64,000 bases of DNA from Anticarsia gemmatalis (lineage: Eukaryota > Arthropoda > Insecta > Lepidoptera > Erebidae): contig NC_134762.1 in NCBI RefSeq assembly GCF_050436995.1, forward strand, positions 10,624,167-10,688,166, in the 5' to 3' direction. Within the stretch, counting starts at the first letter, position 1. The number at the start of each line of letters is the position of its first letter. Shown here in pieces: positions 13,347 through 25,976 of this stretch. The position numbers were made by a program, and so were the translations under genes. A model generated the notes under the pieces. It ran no database searches. It saw only the letters and a list, made by a program, of their open reading frames with translations, and had not been told where the DNA came from.

Positions 13347-14189
13347 ATTGTACATAGAATTTCACCGCTTCATTCAACAGTTACCCAACCGCGTATAACC
13401 CTGTTATGTGTTTGCGGTAACACTAAACTTGACAGTTTGCCCGTGACTGTTAGAACTAGTAAAAACGTGGGACTACCCACAATGGTAAATGGAGAAACAA
13501 GGTAGAATGACTAACTGTGAGTTTAGTTTCCAATTGTTAGTGGAAAATATGCTAGGAATTTATAGCATCATCGCTATAGTCAGGGGTCCTGTATGATAAG
13601 GTGTATGGAGGGGAGTTTGTAAGGAACTATGTTATTTAGAAACGCAGCCATTTCATGCCTTATGCATAAGTTCGAGATAGTTTATCCGATAGATAAAGTG
13701 GCAGAAAATCTATGAAAATAACTGGAAAAATTCTGCCTGATAAACCAACCAAATCTTACCAGGAGTAGCGAAATCGAGTCATACTTTGTTAATAAAACTC
13801 TTCTTTTTATAACATAACTGAATGATGAGTGCTTGAATATATTTTACTTCCAAAATGAATAAATATTGAAGCAATAGAGAGCTCAGAATTATACACATTA
13901 TTTATATACCAAACGTACATATCAAGCGATATTTTTTTCAATAGAAATCCATACCGATCTCTATCTACGTAAAGCAGTAGTCATATTATATCAATGACAT
14001 TTTTATGTCGTAATGTACAGCGTAATTATCATAATTTCTCTGCGTGACTGTCGTTGTAATGTGATGTAACGTGACAGCTACAGGCCATAATGTTAGTAAT
14101 AAACAATTAAAATGCATAATCATAGTGTTTCGCGAATGCTCGGTTTGTAACATTCGTATTCATGCTTTTCTTCCAGGCATTTTTTAACC

Positions 14190-14290
14190 ATGGCTGTCCC
14201 ACTGCTGAGCAACGGTCTCCTCTCGAACAAGGAGTGAGGCCTTGAGTTTACCACGCTGTCCAAGTGCGGGTTGAGGACTTTACATGTCAT
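14190..14290 (+). repeat. LINE-tail/SINE-like repeat fragment
   Basis: Forward copy: CATGGCTGTCCCACTGCTGA to GTGCGGGTTGAGGACTTTAC. Confidence 0.6.
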
Positions 14291-14799
14291 TAAGAAAAGT
14301 TTTAGAGCAAAAAAGGAAAAAGCTCCTTTGTTAAGTGTATTTTTTGGCTAAATTATTGAGGGCATGAGTTGAAAAATTGATAGTATTCAGCATAGAATGT
14401 AAATCAAGTCCAGGTTTTGTGAGTATTTAGTACCTTATTATTCATTAAGTTCCGCGAAATATAAGAATTATTAATGAATTACTATTGCATTGGAAACTTT
14501 TGAAAGGTATAATTACAATCTCGTTCTTATTATAGAGTAAGCACAACATCGATCGCGTTGATATTCTAGAGTACCTAAAACACATTACTATTTATTGTTC
14601 TGTTACAGCCGAATGCACAAATGTGTAAACACATTAAAACAAGAAATAAATCAAGTAGAAATAAGGAAACGTAATGATAAGTTGCCTTAAGTGATTTTTT
14701 TGCGTAAATACGAAACACTGACAGTAGAAATCCTTTACTGACAGGTACATTTGAATCAGTTTGCAACATAAAGTTATTTGTGGCTTGATTTGTTGGATT

Positions 14800-14995
14800 A
14801 AAGCAATAGTAATGATATACATACACAATATCGCGTCTGTTATACCGAAAGGTGTAGGCAAAACACATACGTTTCGCCATTAACAATGTTAGTTCCATGT
14901 AACAGGGAGCGAGTCTATTACTATTTACCGGGAACGTTACTAAACTCGGATACGATTTGTCCTTCCCGCGAATCAAACCCGAGACCTCAATTATA
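14800..14995 (-). mobile_element. SINE copy, reverse orientation
   Basis: The minus strand carries a degraded B box (GGGTTTGATTCGCGGG), then the family body with AATAGTAATAGACTCGCTCC and a GCGAAACG tail. A 133-codon minus-strand frame (14575-14976) runs through it and is a repeat artefact. Confidence 0.45.
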
Positions 14996-15903
14996 TATTA
15001 TGTTCAAAATATATTACTTATTTATCATTAAATTCCAATTTCGTACTGTATTTTAAAGAATTATATCAGGAATTTTAAAGTTATTGTGTTATTATACATA
15101 ACATTGTTTGCTGTTTTAAAGACCTTTAAAAATCCTGCAATATACATATTTTTTGGAGGGATGTAAAGTCCACTATAGAGTTGGCTTGGTAAACTCAGAG
15201 TACAGTGCCCAACAGTGGGAGTTTGTTTACAAAAACTATTATATTATTTATTTATATACATATCTGTACAATAACAGCTTACGTTAATACCACGGAACGC
15301 TAAAAAGGAAACGTCTCCAACTATTTTACTTTCCATTGTGGCATTTTTTCAATGTTTTTCTGCCATATCACAATGACAACTATACATTGTACATTGTATA
15401 CTGCCTAGTCTGACAACTCAATGTGAAACTCAGTGAAATGTAGCCTTGCATTTATATCATTCAATTTCAAGTCATTAATACGCAATTTTAATTATTTTTT
15501 TGATGTTGCAACTTTGTAGTTTTTGTTTTTTTTTAGTTAACTTTTAGTAACTTTGGTAACATTGTTTATTTCTAAAAATATTTAAAAAAATAAAGTTTTT
15601 TCCATTTTAAATCTAGATTTATTAGTATTAGGTAAGTAGGTAATAATTACTTGTTACGTTTTAAATAATTAATTGAAGCAAATCCGTTAGCTATATTTTA
15701 CCTCTAATTTACTCGTAATAATCAATTAATTTCCGATTCGTGTTTTCGTTTATTATTAATTCACACACGTCAAAACCTTATTTTCATTAATATTTCAAAT
15801 TATATAATTGATTAATTATTGTAAAAAAAATATTAATTTATTTAATTAAACATTTCGTATAAAAAGAGCCTCATTCTCACAAAAAAAACCACATTATTCT
15901 TAC

Positions 15904-16077
15904 CAATACTTAAATAACTAAAAACGCACTAATAAATAAACTACACTAATACACTTAAAAAAGTCACTAAAATTATTTTCCACTGACAGTTTAAACGCGG
16001 GAAAAATTAAACGTCAAAATTCAACGAGAATTGTTTTTTTTTTCACGCGCGCACTACGCAAAGGTCGCGTTAAGACT
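15904..16077 (-). promoter_or_regulatory. Putative alternative promoter and ATG-free first exon
   Basis: The minus strand reads atcgcgTCAGTcttaacgcg, an initiator-like site flanked by CG-containing sequence. The 174 nt down to the donor AGTATTG|gtaagaataatg contain no ATG at all, as expected for a leader exon. It is downstream of all coding exons recognised here, so it would serve either a short isoform whose coding exons lie left of the window or an unrelated transcript. The arrangement matches the candidate at 41.58 kb. Confidence 0.25.
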
Positions 16078-16675
16078 GACGCGATACATACGCCTTTAAT
16101 GGCCGTGTGACGATATAAAGCGTATATTGGAAGTAAGTACGTAAATGGTGTGTCTGTTTATCCATGTGGGTGATCTTTTCTCCTAAAAGGGTTGTATGAG
16201 TCAAAATTTTGATGGGTAGATGAACTTAAATTTTGGACCTAGAAGTGTGTTTTTGCGATTTTTTGTTGCGTCTATTGTTTTTAATAACGGTAATAATGAA
16301 TACATAGATTGTGTTGTTTGTATTTGTAATGTCTTTGCCCCTGATTATCTTGTTATCATAGATTAATTGAAAAGTTAATTAATAATAATTTTTCTAATCC
16401 TTTAATCCTAACTTCTTAACAAAAAAATTTCGATAACTCTGTAACAAAATTGTATTGAAAGTTGAAACTAGACAATAACTTATGAGTGAGATCAAGATTT
16501 TTGTCAAAGTTAAAAATCATAATTGATATACTTAACGAAAAATAAAACTTTTAGGGCTCTCCATAGTCTAGAAATTGTAGTTATGATGTTCTATCAAGCT
16601 GAAAGTTTCTATCCTTCGGAACTCATTTAAATTATTAAAGAAATCAACTTTATCCAAAGACATACCAAGGGAGCT

Positions 16676-16830
16676 ATCACGTGTCTCAGATGACAACAAT
16701 TTAAAAGCCACTATACTGTATATTGTTTTCTCACTTAGATTATAGTAATTAACACGTTACGTCAAAGCCGCAATAAACTGAAAAGTGACCATCAATTTGA
16801 TGTACACTAGTTGTAAACTGAGTTACGCAT
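16676..16830. mobile_element. TIR element, same ATCACGT family
   Basis: ATCACGTGTCTCAGATGACAA at the left and TTGTAAACTGAGTTACGCAT at the right. The interior matches the 3.2 kb copy in reverse (TAACACGTTACGTCAAAGCC). Confidence 0.6.
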
Positions 16831-18459
16831 ACAGGTAATAGTTTTGGTACAGGGCTGACCAATCATGCGAACAGCAAAACATCAGCTAGTCCAATTCCCT
16901 GTCTTCTATAACTAACTTCATCAACCATTCCAGGTACTTTTCCCATAATTATTTTTCCCCTAGGGTATGAAGAAAGTCACAAGTCCCCCAGACACTTCGT
17001 GAAAGCCATACAACGCTGAATATTTAATGTCGCTCGACCCTGGCGAAGGTTGCCGCTTACGTCACACGTGTCATAGCACTATCGATTTATTTTATCCTAT
17101 TATACTCACTAATTAGTTCCGAAGTTGTAGGGATTAGCTGGTTTTGTTCAAATAGCGAATTTAATGTCCTTCTGACCGATATTTGGTTACGATGGCCAGT
17201 TTGAAATTGTGCATGAGTTTGTTTGCCAAAGTGGAAAAGGAACGCTCTCTGTTCTATAACTCTTATAGCTGTAAAATAGTAATATTTTAATGTTTCGTAC
17301 TTTTGGTAAGGTAAAATGAATATAGTCTTACAAACCAAGTGCTTAAGTTTCCAGATTTGCGATATATTTTCAGAACATAATGAAATAAATTGATTTTGAG
17401 CATAAATCTGCAGGAACCGATTGCAGTAAATGAGATAAATTATTTTAGGGTAAAACACTACCTACATCCTGCAATCTATAGCCTATATCAAACAAAACAT
17501 AACGCGGTGATATAAAGTGTTTCAGGCTGAAACCTTACCTATATCTTGCGAACTAGAGCTCTTTTTAACCAAAACATACCGCAGGTAGAACTGTGAGCAA
17601 AAACTAGTATTCAATACATTCAATTAATATACTTTTATTGTAAACTAGTCAATTATATCCGACATGTAACGGTAAAGCTAGTCCCTACATACCAAGCCTT
17701 AAGAAACCCTTAGTGAAACGATTATTTAAATATGGATCAAAAATGTTGAACAACCAGCCGTATTGTTAATTAATTCTCAAGGGCGAGGGTGGAATGTGGA
17801 CGATTCTTTTTGAAATTACTGTTTATTTATAAATATGTGAGTACTTGTTATATTGTAGTTTTATAATGGACTGCGTCTGTGGAATATAGTAGTGTCGATA
17901 TAAGTTGGGCAAAGTAAACTAATGTAAAGGTTTTTCAATTTCTGTTGGAATATTATATGATAATATGTAAAAAAGCTGTGATTTTATGTATGTTTGTATG
18001 TGTTCTTATGAGGTTTTTTATCAGAGGACTGACGATAAAAAAGGAAATTTTTTTTTTTTTTTTAACGTTTATTCATATACATCACATTAAAAAATACATA
18101 CAAAAATCGTCAAACTGTCAACCAGTTTGTTATTCACACACAATATGATGGTAATCTTACACCCTGGTTGCAGTTGGTACTTAGATATAAGTAATAATAA
18201 ATAAGTATATCATATGAGTAAAAGCAAATATTTTTAGCGTTCTCTTTAGGGTAACTTCCTACAGCTATTGGTGACTGTGAATATCTGATTAACGCCTCTA
18301 GTGGGTGCCATTGGAACTAATATTGAAGTACATTTCATATGTCAACCTCTCGGTATTCAATAGTACACTGTAGAAAATAGCACTACTGGTCTTAAAACAC
18401 ACAACAAAATATACCACTTTATTAACAAAGCAGGTAGCTAATCATTGTATACCTTAAAC

Positions 18460-18949
18460 CAGAGTTTCTTAACCTGAGGTTCGATGACCCCTGGGGGTCT
18501 TAGAGTATGTGTATGGGGGTCTAACGTTTTGTTGAAATATGACTTGTTTTTGTTAGTTATGGATATTTGAAGTAGTAATATAATATGCCAAAATGACATA
18601 GCAAGAAGTAGATTACATCTGTGTCAAGGTCGGCAGAGTTTCCGACTTCTGATCACGAGGTGTCGGGTTCAATTCCCGGTCCGACAATAAGCTATTTGGT
18701 CTTTTCCAATTTATAATGCAATAATTTTTAATAGTAGCCCGGAGTTTGGTAACGTGCTCGGTATACAGCAATAGGTTCGTCCCCTATTACATGGGACTAA
18801 CATTGTTAAATAGCGAAACGTTGGCGTATTTCATATAACAGACGTAATATAATGTATGTATATAAGACGTTTTTTGGGTTATTTAGGTGGTCTTCAAAAA
18901 TGTCCTTGTTTCCTAGTGGTCTACAGGCTAAAAAGTTTGAAAAACACTG
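18460..18949. mobile_element. Probable hAT element interrupted by a SINE
   Basis: The left end CAGAGTTTCTTAACCTGAGG and the complement of the right end (CAGTGTTTTTCAAACT) are similar inverted ends of a type common in hAT elements. The flanking octamers CCTTAAAC and TCTCAAAT match at only five of eight positions, so the insertion is old or the boundary is off. A tRNA-type SINE occupies about 18625-18850 inside it. No coding sequence remains. Confidence 0.45.
18625..18850 (+). mobile_element. tRNA-derived SINE nested in an older element
   Basis: Contains a pol III B-box-like GGGTTCAATTCCCGG followed by the body shared by this family in the window (AATAGTAGCCCGGAGTTTGG, then AATAGGTTCGTCCCCTATTA). 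Other copies or fragments lie at 32965, 57255, 14800, 34020, 54710, 6780 and 12900. Confidence 0.6.
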
Positions 18950-19910
18950 TCTCAAATCATTATATTCCCAGCTATTGAACGAAAATGCAGCATAGTGCAT
19001 ACACATGTAAAGTGGTAGGCAGTGAACAAAGGCACCGTTGCAACGGGACCGATGAACAATGCCATCTATATTGGTTACAACGTAATGACCGCGTGAGACT
19101 GTACTAAGTCTAGCCTTTACGTGGCTGGTTTGTTAAATAGGGTGTAGTTTTTATGAGTTATTATAGACAGGTTTTGAATATGTATGTATTGTATATTGTG
19201 TTGATTGGGTCTGTAGTATTGTGGTTGTGTATTGAAAGGTCTAAGATACGATACCCGGGTCGAATACTTTTTGAGTTCTTTTAAATGCTTTCTATTGACT
19301 ATAATTTGGTAGTAAGAGTCTTTAGCAGCCGTAATATGACAGACAGACGGCCGGTCGTGGAAATATCGATCTACCGTCACACCGGTTTATAAATGTAATA
19401 GAAAAGTGTTTAGTTTTAAGTTACGAAGTATTCATTTTTTAATTCCTATTATAAGGTATATCACGAATTTATTTATTTCAATTCATATACAGAAACGGTA
19501 CATAGCCATACTTACGTCAAGGCATTCTGTACCAGTCAACTATTGAACTAAATAAACAACTAACAATTTATTTCAGCGTTTTCAATATTAAATTTTGCAA
19601 ACAAATTACTCATTTTCTCAGCTATTTCCAACATATTACGTATTCTACTATTCTTCCTTACAAATCTATAAATAAAAACCTCAATCTAATCTTTCCTCGT
19701 TAGCTTCTAGTTTCTAACTTAGTTCAAACTTTAGCTCTAAACTTAGGAGATCTAAAGTGTTAGTCGTAAGTTTGTAGTACTAATAACGCAATTAGCTAGA
19801 TCTTAACTAGATTTAGTTTGTAGTTTAAGTTTATTCTAGGAATCAAGTGATTAGAGTTAACTTAGGATTTACTGCAATTAATATTTATTAAAACTACAAT
19901 GTTCTAATCA

Positions 19911-20080
19911 TCATACTAATATTAAAAATGTGAAAGTCTGTTTGTAACTTAGTAAATCATCAACAATCTGTGATTAATGAACAAACAAAGCCTCAATGAT
20001 CCAAATAATATATACATATTATGTGTCTTTAATATATTTCTTATTTACTTCATGTGGGAGGAGTCGCGTGGGTCAACTAG
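19911..20080 (+). mobile_element. Degenerate Helitron
   Basis: TCATACTAATATTAAAAATG after A, ending GCGTGGGTCAACTAG before T. 170 bp. The interior is diverged and the hairpin is weak. Confidence 0.6.
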
Positions 20081-20631
20081 TCAAGTGATAAAATCAATAC
20101 ATTATAATTTTAAGAGAGGATGCATAGTCACAAAACCACAGCAATTTTATCGGAACCTTCGTGTTACTAGAGTTAGCCGTAACTTATTTTTAAGTATTTT
20201 CAACACACATCACAGCCTTTATTCAAATCCCACCCCACATTGCCCAAATCCCTGCAGAAACCTAAATAAACGTGAGTGCAAGAAGTAACGACCTCGCACT
20301 CACTTTCACTGCGTCTGCGCAATGTTCAATCAACCAGCGTTTCATGATTTATGTTATACATAGGTTACATGTTAACGATATATGTGTTCAACATGAACGC
20401 CTTATATACGGGTTGCAATAAAATTGTAGATAGTTTGATGATAAAATTATTTTAGAGACTTAAAAATAGGTAATAGTAGGGTGGTTAAAGAATTAAAAAA
20501 ATGACAGCCCGTGACCACGGTCGATGGAATTCGATCGAAACATCGGATAATCAAATAATAGGCTTTAATTTTCAATTGCGTTTATGAAAAACGGACAATA
20601 TATAATCAAAAGATTAACTATGTATTTGAGC

Positions 20632-20775
20632 TAAGCGTCTCCGTACTTTAAAGGACACGTAAAAAGTTGGTTCCGGTTGTAGTCTTCAAAGAGGATAGTC
20701 TATAACTGAGGATAAAGGGTAAAGTGGCTTGAATAACTTTGACAGTAGGTTAACCAGTAACCGATACGATGACTG
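20632..20775 (+). repeat. Dispersed repeat, 3' part of the same family
   Basis: GTAAAAAGTTGGTTCCGGTTG to TTAACCAGTAACCGATACGAT aligns with the second half of the 30.8 kb copy. Confidence 0.5.
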
Positions 20776-22739
20776 GGCTAACAGTCTCCAATACCAACGA
20801 CCAAAGACGCGGGATAAACGTAGAATAAAAACAACAAGATCCGTGAAAGAAATCCTATAAAAATAATATTGAAATGATAAAGTATCAAATAACACCGTCC
20901 GCGTATTATCAGTGACGTAAGAGCTTATCTCGCAATAGACCAATTTAGGATTAACAGATTAGCCCAAATAATACACGGCCTTACTTTTGTTTCTATAAGG
21001 ATTTTATCACTAGCTTCTTGCATATATTTTAGTGTAAGGGGGAATTCTTAAATAATTCCGGGATTGTACATACTTAAGTAAGTTTTAAATGATTCTATTT
21101 TACAGAAAAACGGTTGTTATAGAAAACCAACTGAAATCTCTTCTAGACTGACTGAATCGATTTGAATGAAATTTTGTGCTAAAGCTAAAGACAAGTTAAC
21201 TCCTGAAAAAGGATAAAGGACAGTTTTTTTATCCCAAAAATCATGCGGGGACTATAGACCACACGCGCACACGCAACTAATAACTCTCCGGGATAAATGT
21301 AGCAACTGTAATTATCGATTCAATTTGATGAAATTTTATACAGGGATACTTTGAGATAAAGGACATATGATAGTGAGCATCATAATATATGATATCGATC
21401 TACTCGTCCAAAGACTATCAGATAATAAATCTTTAGCCCAAATATCCTATAATAACTATAGTTCACGGAGAGAGAGTCGCAGCCAGAGCCAGTTATAAAT
21501 AAACTAAGGAAAAATATGTTTTAAGTATAAGTACGCAGCCTTACAATAGTAATTTGTGCCATATTTACACTATTCGCTTAGTTTACGTAAAAGATAATGT
21601 AAATCTGCCATCATAATCCAATTAAAGCTTAGTGTTACGATACCGTGGAACGGATTAACCGTTCTAATTATAAAATATACTAGCTACTCTTTATCCGCGA
21701 CTTCGTTTAATAAAACTCCGGATGAAAAATGTGTGTAAATAAATTTCCGACATTTTAATCACCAAAATTTCGTCACATTTTTTTCAATTACCGAATTTAT
21801 CGCTTCTCTCCTATTTTACAATACCTTCCACGATAAAAGGATAATATTTTGAATATTTAAATATTATTGCAATAATAGGATCTCTGCGAATAAATGCAAA
21901 ATTTCATAAAGTTTCATTCACTGGTTTTTGTATACAAAAATATCAAATACCTCGTACTCATTAGAATGTGATTATTTATAATAGATATTAGTTGGGGAAC
22001 AAAACGGTAGTTTCGACAGAAATGTACTAAAAAAACGGTCTTAATATGGTTTCTCTATAATAATAGCACTTAAGCTACTTAGGGTGACTAACTTTTCAGG
22101 CTTACTGCTTTTATTACTAATTTTAGCAGACTAATTTGCTCACTTTTGCTTACTTAACGTATTAGCGAAATATCTTATTTAATATACTGGTGACTTTTCT
22201 TATTATAATAATACACTGTTCTTACTATTTTATTTTTTAGCTGCGACTTTAATTACTACTAGTGACATCTATATGCGTGTTACTGCAACTTTGGACGCAA
22301 CTAATCTAGATGACGCTACCTGTACATTTTTAATTAACATTTTAAACAATTAAAATACAACTTAATTATACTTTTAAAATGTGTTTAAGTATAATGACGC
22401 GTTTTAATTTCTAACATCGTGTACGTGCAAATTTCATTCGTTAATTAAATTTCGACTAATTACAATAGTCACACTGCAATTAGTTCAATATTTTTACAAC
22501 AGATGGCGTTCTTCTTAAAGCACAACAAATCATAACATTTTCGCTATATTCGCTATAATATCGAACTATATTCGTTGACTGAAAGTAGCCTTAAATTGAA
22601 AATGTAATTTAGACAATTTTCGCGGCATGTGGCTAAATTTTTGTAAACTCATATGTAAGGCCAAGTGAATAAAAATGCAAGAAATTCTTATTAATAATCT
22701 TATAGATTCAATAAGCTGTAAACAAGCAACGTTTCTTAC

Positions 22740-22856
22740 CTTATCAGCCTTATCAGTAGGAGGTGACGCTGGTGGACTCCGCGGTAGACCAGGATCGTCA
22801 TCATCATCGCTACCGTCGCCGCGCCCCCGCCGCCTCACTGCCGCCACTAACTCCGC
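22740..22856 (-). CDS. Coding exon with acidic run, downstream part of the same gene
   Basis: Minus-strand exon of exactly 39 codons (117 nt, phase 0 to 0). The acceptor is gtcgctag above 22856 and the strong donor gtaagaaac lies below 22740. The translation begins AELVAAVRRRGRGDGS, has a run of five Asp, then PGLPRSPPASPPTDK. It is low-complexity, charged and proline-rich, like the disordered body of a cytoskeletal regulator. The phase-0 start fits the phase-0 end of the 46.5 kb exon, so the two can be joined across about 23.6 kb of intron. It also fits the phase-0 donor of the candidate alternative first exon at 31.9 kb. Small exons between them cannot be excluded. The next exon lies beyond anything I could recognise to the left. 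Confidence 0.7.
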
Positions 22857-23551
22857 CTAGCGACAACATAAGGAAACATTAGACAAACCGTTCATTGGTA
22901 CAGGATAATTTGTGTTTAAGGTAAATTTGAAATTAATATTGTTTACTATCTTAGGGTTCAAGAGGTATGTTTTGTTTGAAATGTATGCACCTGGGTATTT
23001 TGTGTTAATTAAATGCACTCAATTAATTGGTGCCTAGTCGTAAGTTTCACTGTAGTACTTAGTTAAATTAGATTCCATTTTTGTCCTCTGTGTATAGTGG
23101 ACTTACAACTCTACCATAGTGGTGACGTCTTACTTAATTCGGAAGGCCTTTATATTAGTCCCAATTCCTCAAGGGTAGGTATCTTCCAGAAAGGACGGAG
23201 TTCTGAAGCCTTGATTTGTTCTTGTTAGATTTTTAACACAATAAGGTCTTTTGACCATAAAACCGACCTTATTATTCACAAACTATAGTAAATTTAACAA
23301 CAAACCGTTCACAATGGTGTCATTAACAACCAACATGACAGATTTAGTTATAAAACAAAATTACGTCGAATGGCCATTGATAACAACGCGACTTCCTTCA
23401 CACTATCTGTCATAACACAGTTGTTATACAAAAATCATTACATTTTGTCGTTTGAGGGACTGACTCATTGTTTTGATATTTCATACTACATACAAACATA
23501 CATAAAATCACACCTTTTTCTAATGTGGCTAGGCAGAGACTAAAGAACGTC

Positions 23552-23684
23552 ACTTACACCCGGTTTCTGAGGTACATATAACGGCAGTTTATCTATTCAA
23601 TAGCGTTAAAACTCATACAAAAAAAAAATGCTACTGAATAGATAAACTACCGTTAATGGTACCTCAAAAACCGAGGGTTAGTAC
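23552..23684. mobile_element. Foldback MITE, CGGTTTCTGAGGTACAT family
   Basis: Nearly all inverted repeat: CCCGGTTTCTGAGGTACATA at the left, CCTCAAAAACCGAGGGTTAG at the right, with TTTATCTATTCAATAGCG and its complement inside. About 130 bp. Other copies at 28.4 and 40.5 kb. Confidence 0.75.
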
Positions 23685-24847
23685 GATATTTACAAACTTC
23701 CCTTGCCTATGTACTGAACAAAATAGGCAGTGAAATGAAGGAAAATTTTGTTATAAACAAATATAAACCTATGCCTAACAGAATCAATACTCAAAAGAAA
23801 CCCAATTTAATATGGTTAGAATATACAATAATATACATCAACCTCTTCTCCTCCTCCTCAACAAGTCTTCAATCCGTGCTTACACCATTTTTATATTATC
23901 TTTATTTATTTTTATGTTTGCTCTTTGAGATTGTGTCAGAGAGCTAAATAACAGTACAGAATATATACCCTATTATCTTACAACAGCTCTTTCGGTAATT
24001 AATTCTCAGACCTAAAATTGTTACAGTCTAAGTAAATTATACAGGTAAATTCCTCATTATTCCAGACACATTAAGGAAAATAATACGAAGAATATACCAC
24101 AATAAATTATTAAAACCGTGTAACAAATAACAAACATGTAGGCAACGCACCCATAATTGTACAATTTTTCCTTCTCGGATCCATCGGAATCTTCTTTTCC
24201 ATCCTTGACTCATAACTACACAACACTAGTTTAAAAAAACACTTTTTGACACTATTTTGACATTATTGGCACAACACTACACAGTTACTTCGACCTATAT
24301 TAAAAAAACAAACATAAAACTATAGTCGTTCGAAATCTAAATAATTTTATTTATGTTGAATCAGTTGGTGTTCTTTATTCAAAATGCAACTTTTTTATTT
24401 TTTAACCACTTTGTACACTCGGAAAATTTGTTGGTCTTCAAAATATTACTTTTTTATTTTTTGTAACCACTGAACACTTGGAAAATAAGTTTGTCTATTA
24501 TTTGGCATTTGACGTATTTTGCACAAAATGTAATTACGTATATTCCCGTCGAAGCGCATTGATCAACTAACTGGTATTAAAATAAATATGAAACATGAAC
24601 ATTAGTCATTCATTTAGCAGTAAACCAGAACAATAGCGAGATAACACAGGGAATATTTGTTGTAATAACATTATTTACTGAGAAACCATTAATGGTTAAA
24701 ATCATTTAGTGTTAAAACCAGTTTGCTGGGAAGGGTTGGAGAATTCTTGGTGATAAGGGTTCATTGTCAATAACAAACCCTTTGAAAATAAAAGACGCAT
24801 TATAATAGTCTAGATTTTCAAGTCGTGAATTAATTTCCTAACATCAT

Positions 24848-24962
24848 CAGCCTAGCTTAAAACTATGTTGGAGTCGACTTCCATTCACACCAGATGCAGC
24901 TGAGCACTAGTGCTTTTTACATAAAGCGACTGCGTATCAAACTTCCACAACCCAGTTACCTA
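24848..24962 (+). repeat. Dispersed repeat, 5' fragment
   Basis: From GCCTAGCTTAAAACTATG through GAGTCGACTTCCATTCACACC to ACAACCCAGTTACC. Only the first third of the family. Confidence 0.55.
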
Positions 24963-25090
24963 TTAATTCCCCACCATTACCGAGTAATTATCAATAGTAG
25001 GAGTTCTCCCATTGCTGAGAAAAGGTCTTTTTCCTTCAAAATAATCCTACTGGCTTCAAGCATAAAATAAGTACATTTAATGTAATTTAT

Positions 25091-25285
25091 GCTTTCGGCC
25101 CTTTTGTCCTGCTTTCGGATTTTGTGTACTGCTGCCTACGGCGAGCAAAAATGTCCCGCTTCGGACAGATATGTCCCGCTTTCAGGTACCTACATTTGTC
25201 TCGCTTTCCGGGAATGAAGTGCGTTTAGACAAGTGGCATCTTTTCTAGCTTATTAACTGCTTGTGAATTTTTAAGTCCCGCTCAT
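25091..25285 (+). repeat. Cluster of degenerate TGTCCCGCTTTCGG motifs
   Basis: TGTCCTGCTTTCGG near 25105, TGTCCCGCTTCGG near 25152, TGTCCCGCTTTCAGG near 25172, TGTCTCGCTTTCCGG near 25197 and AGTCCCGCTC near 25272. Spacing is irregular. I do not recognise an element. Confidence 0.5.
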
Positions 25286-25934
25286 AATCGAAATACGGTC
25301 AGGTCACGTTTAGAGAGCTAGTATAATGTTAATTTTACATTATTATTTGATTAAAACAAGTCATTTTATCGTAAAATCTATGAAACACGAGTTGATTCAT
25401 CAACCGTATCGGGTTTGACTACTTGATATGCAAGATTTGTTAATCAGCTGACGTTATTTATTGTATATTAGTAATATGGTGAATAATAATAAAAGATTAT
25501 GCATTTATTTATAACTTTTCAAAACTGCTGACGGGCATAAATGACGTAAACGTTCGACTCCCTGTAATACAACAATTTAATTCAAAATGTGATTTGAATA
25601 TGCTTAGTTAAATCAGTATGAAAGACAATGACTTTTCTAACGAATCCCTATTCCTATAGTTATAAAAGCCCATTTCTATTTCGAAGGTATTATTGCTATG
25701 AGAGGCTTATCATTTCTGTAATAAAAAAATCTGCAGCAAATCTGCTTTGTAGTTGATGCATGAACATTGAGCTCGAACAGCAAGCACCACACGGTCGTTT
25801 TTTAGTAAACTACCTTCGTTAAAAGAACAGTAGCTCAATTCTCTATCACCAACGACTACCGACAATCGGCTAGTCGACAAATTTGCGATGATGCGAACGG
25901 ATTTGCAAAAGTTTGAGTGCATAATTAGTTAAGA

Positions 25935-25976
25935 TTAACCCGTTGTAACCTGTGCGAAGCTGGGGCGAGCCGCTAG
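25935..25976 (+). mobile_element. Helitron 3' end fragment
   Basis: GTGCGAAGCTGGGGCGAGCCGCTAG before T matches the 3' terminal layout of moth Helitrons. No 5' part is recognisable to the left. Confidence 0.4.

Larger units (their letters stand above)
1..15903. other. Gene-free left flank apart from listed repeats
   Basis: I found no splice-paired coding block in this stretch. It is AT-rich with scattered Helitron, hAT, TIR and SINE copies. Sections such as 300-1830, 3360-4560, 4800-5790, 8540-9950 and 11200-12680 show nothing recognisable. If the CRACD-like gene continues leftward, this would be intron. Confidence 0.5.
16078..22739. other. Probable intron left of the 22.8 kb exon
   Basis: Contains the ATCACGT TIR copy, the hAT/SINE nest, a degenerate Helitron and repeat fragments. 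A 123-codon minus frame at 17087-17458 has no recognisable motif and no splice support. Sections 19100-19900 and 20950-22560 hold nothing else I can name beyond Helitron-like scraps (GAATCGATTTGAATGAAATT at about 21160). Confidence 0.45.

Noticed and set aside
14575..14976. 133-codon minus-strand ORF, the longest in the window
   Set aside because: It lies across a SINE copy with a degraded B box. There is no recognisable motif, and the composition is that of AT-rich noncoding DNA.
17087..17458. 123-codon minus ORF
   Set aside because: No motif, no splice or promoter support, and codon use like the surrounding AT-rich DNA.
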